Origin: Procambarus clarkii
Lineage: Eukaryota > Arthropoda > Malacostraca > Decapoda > Cambaridae
Assembly: GCF_040958095.1 (NCBI RefSeq)
Contig: NC_091219.1
Location: 26,194,523-26,258,522 of the forward strand
Direction of reading: 5' to 3'
DNA: 64,000 bases
Shown here: piece after piece, positions 13,301 through 23,429 of the stretch
Position numbering within the stretch: position 1 is the stretch's first letter
How the letters are laid out: the number at the start of each line of letters is the position of its first letter
Notes under the pieces: model-generated
What the model was told of the DNA's origin: nothing
Database searches by the model: none
Seen by the model: only the letters and a program-made list of their open reading frames with translations
Made by a program: the position numbers and the translations under genes

Positions 13301-13432
13301 TATAGCAACTTGAACCACCTGTTGTTGAGCTCCAACACACACACATATACTCACCTGCTGGGCCAGGGTGGGGGTGGTGGTGGAGAGCAGCAAACAGGCC
13401 ACAAGGGCCAGGTATGGGGCCCAGAGGTCCAT
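4370..13432 (-). CDS. ASAH1: Acid ceramidase (N-acylsphingosine amidohydrolase), complete 10-exon CDS
   Basis: Lysosomal hydrolase that splits ceramide into sphingosine and fatty acid. Coding exons in transcript order are 13355-13432, 11802-11836, 10767-10851, 9903-9992, 8843-9036, 7672-7816, 7406-7500, 6956-7085, 4998-5231 and 4370-4459. All introns are GT-AG and all phases agree, giving 1176 nt or 391 residues; the human enzyme has about 395. Residues 1-24 form a signal peptide (MDLWAPYLALVACLLL, then TPTLAQQ). C136 in LCTSIIAQD is the autocleavage nucleophile. HGRNLD supplies R152 and D155, QTNYDHWK supplies N316, and DDRRTP supplies R329; spacing matches human C143/R159/D162/N320/R333. 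Other family blocks are LKPLTV, FAGYVG, YFILGG, GCIITRDR and VLSTKPVLNK. The C-terminal CPDPC-x-x-W block and overall match favour acid ceramidase over the related NAAA. Seen: exons and motifs. Known: family chemistry. Inferred: lysosomal location. The 1-24 boundary is by eye. Confidence 0.95.
5545..5800 (+). mobile_element. tRNA-related SINE copy, degenerate head
   Basis: It shares the SINE body seen elsewhere in the window: cacctaatgcctctgttcac, a tagcag-type segment, aggtactcac and ggagttagtcagctt. The tRNA-like head is poorly preserved. It sits in acid ceramidase intron 8. A related copy follows about 400 bp downstream in the same orientation. Confidence 0.55.
5833..5905 (+). mobile_element. 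LINE 3' tail fragment
   Basis: The text 'gacaccatgagcatagctct' followed by 'cccatcctgtaactac' matches the LINE tail at 31460-31540. It is a short 5'-truncated insertion within an acid ceramidase intron. Confidence 0.45.
5948..6240 (+). mobile_element. tRNA-related SINE copy
   Basis: It carries a degenerate B-box-like ggttcgaatgcc and the shared body (cttaatgcccctgttcacct, then cacccaggagttagtctgct). It lies in acid ceramidase intron 8 in the same orientation as the copy at 5545. A G-rich (ggggt)n stretch interrupts its 3' part near 6155-6175. Confidence 0.6.
8135..8455 (+). mobile_element. LINE 3' fragment (C-terminal ORF remnant plus tail)
   Basis: It decodes, with decay, the LINE C-terminal pattern that ends in phrases like FSVRVVSKWNALGSD and SIHSFKCRYDRA. 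A non-coding tail follows (agttgaggtgggaccaaag, then ccacaagcacaaatagg), ending near an (AC) run. It lies in acid ceramidase intron 5, sense to the plus strand. Confidence 0.75.
9643..9934. repeat. 98-bp tandem triplication copying an exon 3' end and its splice donor
   Basis: Three near-identical 98-bp units start at 9643, 9741 and 9839. Each contains the last 31 nt of the fourth acid ceramidase coding exon and its GTAAAT donor, so donors lie at about 9706, 9804 and 9902. Only the copy at 9902 adjoins the complete exon. Use of a distal donor would retain intron sequence with an in-frame TAA. Confidence 0.9.
10503..10560 (-). other. Exon-like open segment within acid ceramidase intron 3
   Basis: On the minus strand this reads as 17 codons (HRIPVLVEAIRERVAPR) followed by a GTAAAT donor in phase 0, the phase of the flanking exons. 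No AG acceptor lies in a compatible frame upstream. Joining exons 3 and 4 directly already gives the expected family spacing. It is therefore probably not a constitutive exon. It could be a decayed duplicate exon or chance. Confidence 0.3.
11541..11677. repeat. Imperfect inverted repeat with hammerhead-like modules
   Basis: The left arm begins gaccataccacacatcaga and the right arm ends ttgtgtggtttggtc. Near the centre, both strands carry a short stem (GGTCC/GGACC or GGTCTG/CAGACC) followed by GAAAC or GAATC. It belongs to the same family as the palindrome at 60904-61019. It lies in acid ceramidase intron 2. Confidence 0.65.
12140..12290 (+). mobile_element. LINE C-terminal remnant
   Basis: It contains a decayed pattern resembling a LINE ORF2 end (VEQ-x-WNAL with FKARFNEELDH), broken by frameshifts. 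It lies in acid ceramidase intron 1. The family is uncertain. Confidence 0.45.
12761..12952 (+). pseudogene. Short ORF with faint thioredoxin/glutaredoxin-3-like phrase
   Basis: Sixty-three codons in acid ceramidase intron 1, antisense to the gene. The phrase AMAELKASQPSIVYVEA faintly resembles the NEVMAEL..VKLEAE segment of PICOT/glutaredoxin-3 thioredoxin domains. No WCGPC-like motif or other domain part precedes it. It could be a decayed processed copy or chance. Confidence 0.2.
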
Positions 13433-13620
13433 GATGAGCGTGTGGTGTGTGTGGTGTGGAGAACTGTTGTCACCACTCAGCTGGTAGCGACTCAGCTGGT
13501 CGCCGCTATCAGCTGGTGAGAGTCACGTGGTCAGTCCCCGCCCCCAAGCCCGCCAGCTTTGAATTCTTGAACGATGAGCCAACTTCCATCTTCATCACCT
13601 GGCCATCTCTATATATTGTA
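13433..13620 (-). promoter_or_regulatory. Putative acid ceramidase promoter with E-box, GC box and TATA-like site
   Basis: The sequence just upstream of the signal-peptide exon contains a palindromic CACGTG at 13524-13529 in the context gTCACGTGgt. A GC box (ccccgccccc) lies at 13536-13545 and a TATA-like TATATAG on the minus strand at 13609-13615. The E-box is about 92 bp from the ATG. Its flanks resemble the TFEB/TFE3 CLEAR site that drives lysosomal genes. If the TATA-like site is used, transcription would start near 13580 and the E-box would lie in the leader. The transcription start is not visible, so the function is inferred. Confidence 0.45.
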
Positions 13621-13909
13621 ATAAGGGGTACCATCTCTGATTGCGTTTGTAGGGACCCTGGACCTCGAAGAAGACGATATGTAGCATCCAAGGGGAACCT
13701 TGTGAGGCACCCGTGTACACTCACATATTGTCTTCTACCACCCCCCCCCCATCCTATATTTTTGTGTTATGTTATTTTATTTTATTTAAAATTGCATTAC
13801 ACAAAAAGGGTTACAACATTGGTTACATGCAAGGTACAAGGCTACTTATCACATGTTGTAGGGTTTCCTCCAGCTCCTCAGATGGTAGGCAGGAACCATG
13901 GATGCAGTG

Positions 13910-14055
13910 TGCATTTCCTCTCTGGATCGCCACACTAAGGCGCTGAATGAGGAAACTGGCCTCTCTAGGGTCTCTAGTTGTTTCAATGAGCTTAGAATCC
14001 AGCTCCTTCAAAACACTAGCAGCACTTTTACCCCAGGCATCCAGTGTCTCTGAGG
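13910..14055 (-). mobile_element. Retroelement ORF fragment (shared with 42120-42250)
   Basis: The minus strand reads KSAASVLKELDSKLIETTRD, then SFLIQRLSVAIQRGN. A second diverged copy at 42120-42250 reads similarly. The phrase 'QR(I/L)SVA(V/I)QRGN' recurs in RT-bearing repeats of invertebrates as I recall. It is a fragment only, lying between the two genes. Confidence 0.5.
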
Positions 14056-14069
14056 TAATGGGACAAAAC

Positions 14070-14450
14070 TATGCTCTAGTGCATAATTTATTCGCCTGTC
14101 CTAGTGTATAGGTTATACAACTGCTGTCCTTGTGTATAGTTTATACAACTGCTGTCCTAGTTTATAATGTATACATCTGTCCCAGCGTATAAATTATACA
14201 ACTACTGTCCTAATGTATAGTTTACACAACTGCTGCCCTAGTGTATAATGTATACATCTGTCCTAGTGTATAGATTATATGACTGTTGTCCTAGTGCATA
14301 GTTTATACAATTGCTGTGTTGGTGTATAGTTTATACAACTGCTGTCCTAGTGTATATAGCTTATACACCTGTCCTAGTGTGCAGATTATGCATCTGCTCT
14401 TGTGTATAATTTATACACTTGCTGTTCCAGTGTATATACTGTACTTACAA
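14070..14450. repeat. Degenerate 30-38-bp tandem repeat
   Basis: About ten diverged units follow the theme ctgtcctagtgtata-n-tttatacaact. A stray unit occurs again near 14814-14842. The divergence suggests an old array. Confidence 0.75.
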
Positions 14451-14891
14451 ACCACAAAAACAAAAATACATTTTTGATTTATTGATTCAAAAGTGATTTA
14501 TTAAGCTATTGATTTATTACGGACTGTATTACTTTATTAGTAGGACTCGGCTACTGAAGTGGTCAATAAAACTCTTGAGAACGAATCATGTTTATTTTCA
14601 TAACAGCGAATAACAATGTATTAAATTATTAGAATTTGCATTTAGTAAGAAATATTATAATTACATAATTTAATGACGAAAATTAAATAACAGTCAAACG
14701 AAAATATAAAAACTAGGAAACTGTAATAAGATTTCAAGTAAAATATTAAAATTTGTACAATTGTTAATATAATATTTTACTGTGAATTATTTATAAAAAA
14801 AATTATGTTATATAACTGTTGTCCTAGTTTATAATTTATAAATGTGATATAAAAAGGGAGTGGGTTCTCATATCTAGAGGGAAGGTAAGGG

Positions 14892-14892
<1 letters not shown>

Positions 14893-14978
<86 letters not shown>
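14893..14978. repeat. (AT)n microsatellite
   Basis: About 42 uninterrupted AT units lie 100 bp beyond the stop codon of the 15080-18795 gene. They are probably within or just past its 3' UTR. Confidence 0.95.
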
Positions 14979-14981
<3 letters not shown>

Positions 14982-15079
14982 TCTAACAGAACGACAATGG
15001 AATGTGTTACTCTATCAGATCTTGTATATTATTATTATTAATTGTATACACAACACTTAAAAAAAAAACTAATATAGCA

Positions 15080-18000
15080 TCAAGGAGAGAAAGTCGGTCC
15101 GCCACCCGATCCTTCTCTTTCTGTTAATAAACCGTCTTTGGAGTAATACCGAGTGCTGGAGTCCTCAGAATACTCTGTAGTTAAGTCCTCGTCATCAGTT
15201 ACATCTGGTGTAGTTGTCATCATATCTGTGGTGTGTTCCATGGTGTCTATGTCCAGTGTTGATGAGAGCTCTTGACTGTCATCTGTTTTGCCGGGATCCT
15301 CAATGGTGGGTTTGGATTCCTCGTGTTGGACGTCGGCCATGATGATGAAGCGACCGTGCGTGCGTCTCCGCACCCCGTCACTATCACTCATCTTGAACAT
15401 GTTTCTGGATGATGACGTATATCCGGAATAATCGAAGAGTAATCTAAAAAAAATGACAATATAATCATTAGAACGTGATACTATAGCAATGGGAAAATAT
15501 TGAACCTCTAAGGGATCGAACCCGTTTGAGGAGTCTTTAGGCAAAGGGGTTATAAACGGAAATACGTATCTTTACGAGTTTATACCTCCTTTAGGTGTAA
15601 ACAGTTGCTCACCCTGTATAATTCCATGAGTATTGTTAAATAAATTTTTAAGTACTTAATTGAAAAGATATACTGCTAAAAACCCTAGCCTAGCCTCCTA
15701 AGTTTGTCTATTGTAGGATATGAATGCGTCTTCCTGCGCGCGGGTGTCGTATCCGTCCCCGCATGATAGGCAAGTAACTGATCTAGCTGCATGATAAGCA
15801 AGTAACTGATCTAGCTGCATGATAAGCAAGTAACTGATCTAGCTAGCTGCATGATAGGCAAGTAACTGATCTAGCTGCATGATAGGCAAGTAACTGATCT
15901 AGCTGCATGATAAGCAAGTAACTGATCTAGCTGCATGATAAGCAAGTAACTGATCTAGCTAGCTGCATGATAGGCAAGTAACTGATCTAGCTGCATGATA
16001 GGCAAGTAACTGATCTAGCTGCATGATAGGCAAGTAACTGATCTAGCCGCATGATAAGCAAGTAACTGATCTAGCTAGCTGCATGATAGGCAAGTAACTG
16101 ATCTAGCCGCATGATAAGCAAGTAACTGATCTAGCTAGCTGCATGATAGGCAAGTAACTGATCTAGCCGCATGATAAGCAAGTAACTGATCTAGCTAGCT
16201 GCATGATAGGCAAGTAACTGATCTAGCTAGCTGCATGATAGGCAAGTAACTGATCTAGCTAGCTGCATGATAGGCAAGTAACTGATCTAGCTGCATGATA
16301 GGCAAGTAACTGATCTAGCCGCATGATAAGCAAGTAACTGATCTAGCTAGCTGCATGATAGGCAAGTAACTGATCTAGCCGCATGATAAGCAAGTAACTG
16401 ATCTAGCCGCATGATAAGCAAGTAACTGATCTAGCCGCATGATAAGCAAGTAACTGATCTAGCCGCATGATAGGCAAGTAACTGATCTAGCCGCATGATA
16501 GGCAAGTAACTGATCTAGCCGCATGATAAGTAAGTAACTGATCTAGCTTTATGATAAGCAAGTAACTGCTCTAGCTAGCTGCATGATAGGCAAGTAACTG
16601 ATCTAGCTGCATGATAGGCAAGTAACTGATCTAGCTTTATGATAAGCAAGTAACTGCTCTAGCTGCATGATAGGCAAGTAACTGACCTAGCTGCATGATA
16701 AGCAAGTAACTGATCTAGCTGTATGATAAGCAAGTAACTGATCTAGCTAGCTGCATGATAGGCAAGTAACTGATCTAGCCGCATGATAAGCAAGTAACTG
16801 ATCTAGCCGCATGATAAGCAAGTAACTGATCTAGCTGTATGATAGGCAAGTAACTGATCTAGCCGCATGATAGGCAAGTAACTGACCTAGCTGCATGATG
16901 GGCAAGTAACTCAAGCGGTTAATAAGGCTTAATTTGGTGCACAGGAGTATTGAATATCAAGCTTTAGAAGGATGATCTTTATATAAAGCACTGCTTTGTT
17001 TACTATCAATTCAGAGTTTACTGTACTGAAGTTGTGAAGAGAGTTAGAGTTTTGGTCTTAAGCTGTATGACTGAACACAGCCTAAACGTAAGGGTTGTTA
17101 CAGGAAGAATTAATTCGTCTGAGGCATATTAGACATGGGATCACTTGTTTCCAGAGGGTAGACTTAACAAATATATATGCGAGTTTGATTGGGTTTATAT
17201 AGAAACTGCCTCGTATGAGCCAATAGGCCTTCTGCAGTCCTCTTTATTCTTATGAGACGTTAGGCTCACGTGTGGGATATTTTTTTATGAGTATAGACAC
17301 TATAGAAAACAGGAAAGAGCGTACACTGTAGCCAAAGGGGGGGGGGTAGGAACACTCCCAGGGGAATCGGGAGACTAGGCTGTTTGTTGTGGTTGGCAGA
17401 ATGTGATGAACGGAGTGAGTGAGTGATGAAGAGGGTGAGTGAGTGAGTGTCGTACCATTATCAAGCAGACACCATGCACTTCATGCCATGCACCAATCGT
17501 CCGTATTCAGCCTTACGACTGCAGCGCCTCCAGTAACTGATGAGGAGGGTTGCGTTCATCCATCAGAGGGGCGCTTTCAGATTCGGTGCTTGCGGTAGAG
17601 GTGGCAGTGGAGACAGTAGAGGTGGTGGTGGTGGTGGTAGGAGGCGGTGGTGTGGTGGTCGGAGCTGAGGTGGTCGTAGAAGAAGCAGTGGTAGTGTCTT
17701 CAGTTGTGGTGTCGGGGAAGGTGGTGAAGTCCGTAGTGGTGGTGGTGGTGGTGGTAGGTGGGGCCGGAGTGGACTTAAGGCCGTCGATCTCATCCTCCAA
17801 GTCCCGTATCTTGGCCTTGACTAAGGGAGGACAATTAATAATAAATAAATTTAATGTATTGTAAATTATACTTGACAGATTATAGATTCCCCACAATTAT
17901 AGGTGAGTCCTCAAGCTTGCCCACACACACACCATCAGCTTAGCTCTTAATCTGTAACTACACAATTAATCAATCAATCAATGTTTAATCATAAAGAATA

Positions 18001-18795
18001 TGTGTACAAAGAACGTATAAAATGTTCAGGGGGAATTGACAAAGTGGAAATATATGAAATGTTCACAAGTAATATTAACAGAACGAGGGGGCATGGGTGG
18101 AAGCTGGAAACTCAGATGAGTCACAGAAATGTTAGGAAGTTTTCTTTTAGCGTGAGAGTAGTAGAAAAATGGAATGCACTTTAGGAGCAGGTTGTGGAAG
18201 CAAACTCTATTCATAATTTTAAAACTAGATATGATAGGGAAAGGGGACCGGAGTCATTGCTGTAAACAACCGATGGCTAGAAAGGCGGGATCCAAGAGTC
18301 AATGCTCGATCCTGCAGGCACAAACAAGTGAGTACGCACACCCACACACACAGGTCTGAGCGGACACCGTAGGGAATCTTAGTCCAAAGGGCCCGGGTTC
18401 GATTCCCAACCGAGGCAGAAACAAATAGGCAGTTTCTTTTACATGATGCCCCTGTTCACTTAGCAATAAATGGGTACCTGAGAGTTAAACAGCTGCTACG
18501 GGCTGCTTCCTGGTGATGTGTGTGTATGTGAGAGCTCTCTCTCACAAATTTGAACAGAACAAATTTGGTCGGGAGCGTTGAGTACGTTAGGCTACTGACG
18601 GTTAGAAAGGCGGGATCCAAGAGTTACACCAACTCGATCGTGCAGCCACACACAAAATACACACTCGAGGCCCCGCAACTCACAGGTTAAGTCCATGACG
18701 ACGACGGCGACGATGAAGCAGGTGAGGGCGAAGACGAGGAACCCGATGACGCGGAGGAGAATCTTCTCATCCCTGGAGCGGTGACGCCACGCCAT
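15080..18795 (-). CDS. Predicted type II membrane protein with mucin-like Thr/Pro-rich stalk, three exons
   Basis: I do not recognise this gene. Coding exons are 18684-18795, 17517-17820 and 15080-15443, joined by GTGAGT and GTAAGG donors. The phases match (1 then 2), giving 780 nt or 259 residues. The start codon has an excellent context (GTGAAGATGG). The N terminus is basic (MAWRHRSRDEK), followed by one membrane segment at about 13-35 (RVIGFLVFALTCFIVAVVVM). With no cleavable signal, the C terminus should be outside the cell. A short heptad-like stretch (KAKIRDLEDEIDGLK) precedes about 75 residues rich in Thr, Pro and Ser, likely O-glycosylated. The last exon is acidic and Ser/Thr-rich (TTEYSEDSSTRYYSKDG) and ends SGGGPTFSP. 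Splice junctions and phases are seen; topology and glycosylation are inferred. An upstream non-coding exon is possible, since TTGGTGACAG lies just before the ATG. Confidence 0.7.
15765..16915. repeat. 27-31-bp minisatellite, about 40 copies
   Basis: The unit is gcatgataagcaagtaactg followed by atctagct or atctagctagct. An a/g variant (ataagc/ataggc) and an optional extra 'agct' create a mosaic of unit types. The array fills most of the intron between exons 2 and 3 of the putative membrane-protein gene. Confidence 0.95.
17990..18355 (+). mobile_element. LINE 3' fragment, ORF end plus tail
   Basis: It decodes GHGWKLETQMSHRNVRKFSF and VRVVEKWNAL, then a stop, then the tail ggcgggatccaagagtcaat and an (AC) end. 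The same C-terminal pattern occurs on the opposite strand at 19536-19972. It lies in intron 1 of the 15080-18795 gene. Confidence 0.85.
18357..18530 (+). mobile_element. tRNA-derived SINE copy
   Basis: The B box ggttcgattcc lies near 18396. The shared body follows (acatgatgcccctgttcact, aatgggtacctgagagttaa, gctacgggctgcttcctg). It directly follows the LINE tail ending at 18355. Confidence 0.75.
18585..18665 (+). mobile_element. LINE 3' tail fragment
   Basis: The segment gaaaggcgggatccaagagt, followed by a cacaca-rich end, matches the tail of the fragment at 17990-18355. It lies about 20 bp downstream (in the transcript sense) of the donor of exon 1 of the membrane-protein gene. Confidence 0.6.
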
Positions 18796-18939
18796 CTTCA
18801 CTTTCTCTCGACTGTCACCAAGGCAATTGGAAATCAAATTAAGTTGACTGAGAAATACACACAAAGGGATGAGGCAGCCTCATATGCTTCTTCTCACCGT
18901 GTTCGTATATACACACACATCATAAACAAGCGACTTAAA

Positions 18940-19018
18940 AACTTATTAACTCAAGGGAAGCTACGCACTAGGGGACACACGTGGAAATTGAGTGCCCAAA
19001 TGAGCCTTAATTCTGATT
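18940..19018 (+). mobile_element. LINE C-terminal remnant
   Basis: It reads TRGHTWKLSAQMS, matching the TRGHGWKLETQMS block of the better preserved copies. Confidence 0.5.
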
Positions 19019-19494
19019 GATTAACATATATACATTTTTTTCCTATTACACAGGCACTATTATACGAAAGGTAAACACGGATACTTTTATAACTAAGTAC
19101 AAATACATAGACATACATAATAATAGTAAAGAGGCTATAAGGAGACATTCAGACAAATCCACAAAAGTTTCCAATCTTGGTACATATCTATATCCAGAAT
19201 ATCACCAATGTTTACATTGTGACACTTCCAGGCAATTTGTTCAGGAAAAGTTCTTATACCAGTATTTCTCTTGACATTAATCAACGATCAATCAAGAACA
19301 TTATGAGTGATGGTGTGGGACGCCAACATAACATATACATAACTTACATAATACCTGTACCCAAAGTCTCAGTCGTATGTGTACACAGTTACTCCAACAA
19401 TTTTTCCTCTTTTCCGTAAGTGTTTTTGTTTTTGACTCACATACAGTACGCGTTTCACTGTTTGACATTTATCATACATTATACCCCACTTGTG
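19019..19494. other. No feature recognised
   Basis: AT-rich sequence with only short ORFs. I see no repeat or gene signature. Confidence 0.4.
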
Positions 19495-19502
19495 TGCGTG
19501 TG

Positions 19503-19536
<34 letters not shown>
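19495..19536. repeat. (GT)n microsatellite
   Basis: A short (GT)n run abuts the 3' end (minus strand) of the LINE fragment at 19536-19972. Confidence 0.9.
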
Positions 19537-20178
<642 letters not shown>

Positions 20179-20462
20179 TTTCCTGCACGGATAATTAATG
20201 CCGTACATGACAACGCCCTTCCGGGCAGTCTCTGAGCGGACAATGCTTTACCGCAGCCTGTACACCAATGAGGAAATAACGACTATACACGGCACAACAT
20301 ATGTACACTAATACACATGGCACTCTCTTCATAATGCCTTATAAAGTTTAGTTTACGTAAAGCATAAGAGCTTTACTACCCAGGTCGTACTGTACATACG
20401 AGCAGCATGAGAACGAAGGCATTAGGCTATTCTGGTCGAGTTTGAACTGAAATGTGGTCATC

Positions 20463-20620
20463 AGTCTCACGTTTCTAAGGTGTAGGTGTAGTGGTCAATC
20501 TAACGTCTTTAAGGTGTAGGTGTAGTGGTCAATCTAACGTCTTTAAGGTGTAGGTGTAGTGGTCAATCTAACGTCTTTAAGGTGTAGGTGTAGTGGTCAG
20601 TTTCACGTCTCTAAGGTGTG
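20463..20620. repeat. 34-bp tandem repeat, about 4.6 copies
   Basis: Units of ggtgtaggtgtagtggtcaa, then tctaacgtctttaa, start near 20479, 20513, 20547 and 20581. The middle copies are identical. Confidence 0.9.
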
Positions 20621-20624
20621 ATGG

Positions 20625-21265
20625 GTTAGGTTACATTAGGCTAGGTTACACGCAGTAGGAAATGTTTAGTTTTGAGACTTCTTCTAAAGCCCAGACCTGC
20701 GCAGGGCGCCACATGCACATGGGGAACCATCCGATGTTAGTGATGTTTATTAGTAAAGTATCGTCCGCAATCAACTGCAATTGACGGAGGAGTGGGGGGA
20801 GGGGCATGGGGGGGGGATGGGGTCTGTGATTGACACAGGGTCCGCTCTCTGTGTTGCCATCAAGTCATCGGCACTAGCACATTTTTGTTCAAAGGACGTA
20901 AGCAATCATCAAAAGAAGGCACCAAGGCGGACTTTTGTTTAAAGTTTGCATCAAATAATGAACCGATTGTATAAACAGGGATTTGTAAGTTATCCGTGTT
21001 TTTTGACTCATAAAGTTGTTCAAATTGACGTTGTATTCTATTCACCCATTGGGTGATCGTAAAGCATTTCAGTAGCCCTCATGCTTGTCTAATTGCTCAA
21101 ATGGGGGGTAATAGACGTTAATTAAGTTCTATCAAACGCTGACGTAATTCATTATACACTCATTAACTCATTCATTATATGATTATCAACGTTTAAACTT
21201 GAAAAATGTGAACAGAATTATCCAAATTCGAGAATTTGAGGATAATTTAATACCAAGATAATTCT
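20625..21265. other. No gene recognised
   Basis: It contains a short ggttaggtt/ggctaggtt stretch and a G-rich run near 20790-20820, with no coding signature. The 61-codon ORF on the minus strand at 20860-21045 has no recognisable motif. Confidence 0.4.
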
Positions 21266-21269
21266 GTTG

Positions 21270-21500
21270 TCGGGGACAGGACGCCTGTATACTTACTGAA
21301 GGCTTGGCGAGGTAGGCCAGCTATACTGACCTTTCCTCCCCTCGGGATGCGACCCACAATAGTTTGGCCTAACTCCCGGGTATATCTATTAACTGTTAGG
21401 TCAACTGAGGCATCGGGTGAAAGGATACGTGCCCAACCAATACCGTCCTGCCCGAGGATTGAACCAGGGTCCCTCGGTTGTGAGTCGAGGACGAAGATCT
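21270..21500 (-). mobile_element. SINE-like element
   Basis: Read on the minus strand it contains cgactcacaaccgagggacc, a degenerate B box (ggttcaatcctc) and a body with agttaatagatatacccggg, ttaggcc and cccgaggggagg. It resembles the copies at 5948, 40290 and 57610. Confidence 0.5.
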
Positions 21501-21589
21501 TCATGGAACCCAGAGATTATTTTGACTGGTGGATACCAAGAACTTTGTTGTGATATCACTGTGGGTTTTGAAGCGTTCCAGACGGTCTG

Positions 21590-22060
21590 ATAGGCTGCGT
21601 TGAGGTGGTATGTGTTCGGATAGGCTACGTTCAGGTAGTATATACTCTGATAGGCTGCGTTCAAGTGGTATATGCTCTGATAGGCTGCGTTCAAGTGGTA
21701 TATGCTCTGATAGGCTGCGTTCAGGTGGTATATGCTCTGATAGGCTGCGTTCAGGTTGTATATGCTCGGATAGGCTGCGTTCAGGTGGTATATGCTCTGA
21801 TAGGCTGCGTTCAGGTGGTATATGCTCTGATAGGCTGCGTTCAGGTGGTATATGCTCTGATAGGCTACGTTCAGGTGGTATATACTCTGATAAGCTGCGT
21901 TCAGGTTGTATATGCTCGGATAGGCTGCGTTCAGGTGGTATATGCTCTGATAGGCTGCGTTCAGGTGGTATATGCTCTGATAGGCTGCGTTCAGGTGGTA
22001 TATGCTCTGATAGGCTGCGTTCAGGTGGTATATGCTCTGATAGGCTGTGTTCAGGTGGAT
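21590..22060. repeat. 30-bp minisatellite, about 15.5 copies
   Basis: The unit is tctgataggctgcgttcagg then tggtatatgc, in perfect 30-bp register. Because 30 is divisible by 3, frames on both strands stay open for 150-230 codons. These ORFs are repeat artefacts. Confidence 0.95.
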
Positions 22061-22319
22061 TTGCTGCGGTCAGCACTTGAGGTAGTTTATGCTCGGGAAG
22101 AAGCCTCGACCTATCCAACGTATACCTCGCCTCACGACCCTTGGTTCGAGGTGCTCCATTTGTCTTGCAAACGTCAACATTCAATCATTTTCGACCGCAT
22201 TCTTCCCCCATCTGGGCCGTAAGTGGTGGTTCCGCATTGAAGCATAATCGCACACATTAAGACCGCATGCGTCCGCACGGAAGCACCCTCAGGCTGAGAC
22301 TGCGGGAGGAAGAGGGGGG

Positions 22320-22645
22320 AGGTGTGGGTGTTATAGCTCTTGGACCCCGCCTTTCCAGCTGCCGGTTGTTTAGAGTAATCACTCCCAACCTTTCTATCAT
22401 ATCTGCTTGTTAAATTATACATGGGGTTGGCTAGTAATAATTAATTTTGTCGGTGACAGGCAGCCTCTTGGTATTTATATATGAGCATTTCCTCTTTCTC
22501 CATTCTATATCCCTAATTATTTTGTATATGTCTATCATGTCTCCTCTTTCTCTGGCTCGTATTTCCTTAACGATGAAATCCGGCTCTTTCAGCCTGTCTC
22601 TAAATAATAGGCCTAGATCTTCGAGAGTGGGCATTGTCTCTGCTC
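22320..22645 (-). mobile_element. Degenerate LINE C-terminal fragment
   Basis: The minus strand reads LEDLGLLFRDRLKEPDFIVK and RARERGDMIDIYKIIRD, a CR1/Jockey-type ORF2 end. The tail ggcggggtccaagagctat follows. Confidence 0.7.
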
Positions 22646-22649
22646 ATTG

Positions 22650-23425
22650 TGGTGTAGTGATAGAGTAGCCTGTAGTTTGGGTTCTATTGTTAATACTGAG
22701 GTTAACAATTAGCAGGAGAACAGGTTAAGTTAGTATGACGAGTCGCACTTGGAAGGAGGATACGAGGACGAGGACCCGGACTAGGAGTGAGTGAAGCGAC
22801 GATACCCTACCACTTGGGCAGCCCGTTCTCCAAACAAAGATCCAAAAGTGATTCCATGCACCCGCCAAACCCCCTGTTTATGAATGAAAAGCAGTTTACA
22901 CACGACTCACAACTGCTGACGTTCGAACATATCCGGAACAAGTGCTTCACTGACGAATTTTGTTCGAATCACAACGCTGTAAATGCTTCACCCACGTACT
23001 ACAAATACAAATAATCGCCAACAGAACCTAAACACCTAACCTATGCCTATATATACACAATATGCTAATATGTTATAATATTAATTTATAATTGAGAAAA
23101 TTCCCGTTATGAATGAACAGCATGTTAAAATTTATGAATGCGTCTGTGGGGTTGACCGCTGGATGTAATGGACTTGAGTCGAGGACGGGTTGCACTTGGG
23201 TCATCGGGGGATCGAACGCCGACCAAGCAGAGCTCGAACGCCGACCCAGAGCAGCGCCGTAGCTCTGCCGAACAATCTAAGTTCACGGATTAGTTTGTTA
23301 TTTGTTCACCCTCGGGACAGGTGTTGTGTTCAACTGCAACATGTATAACGTTCACCTCTTAGGTTATTTGTTCAGCTAGAGAGTCAACACACTTGAATGA
23401 GCTGTTCAATAATAAAGTAGGTACA
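22650..23425. other. No gene recognised; scattered SINE-head-like text
   Basis: Phrases such as 'taccacttgggcagcccg' (22807) and 'gatcgaacgccgacc' (23211) recall the SINE head at 46085-46180. They are too short to call. Confidence 0.3.
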
Positions 23426-23429
23426 GTGT

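Noticed and set aside
15765-16915. Possible CRISPR array (regular repeats)
   Set aside because: There are no unique spacers; units are contiguous and the context is eukaryotic.
17550-17864. Plus-strand Val/Gly-rich ORF
   Set aside because: It is the antisense shadow of the Thr/Pro-rich exon.
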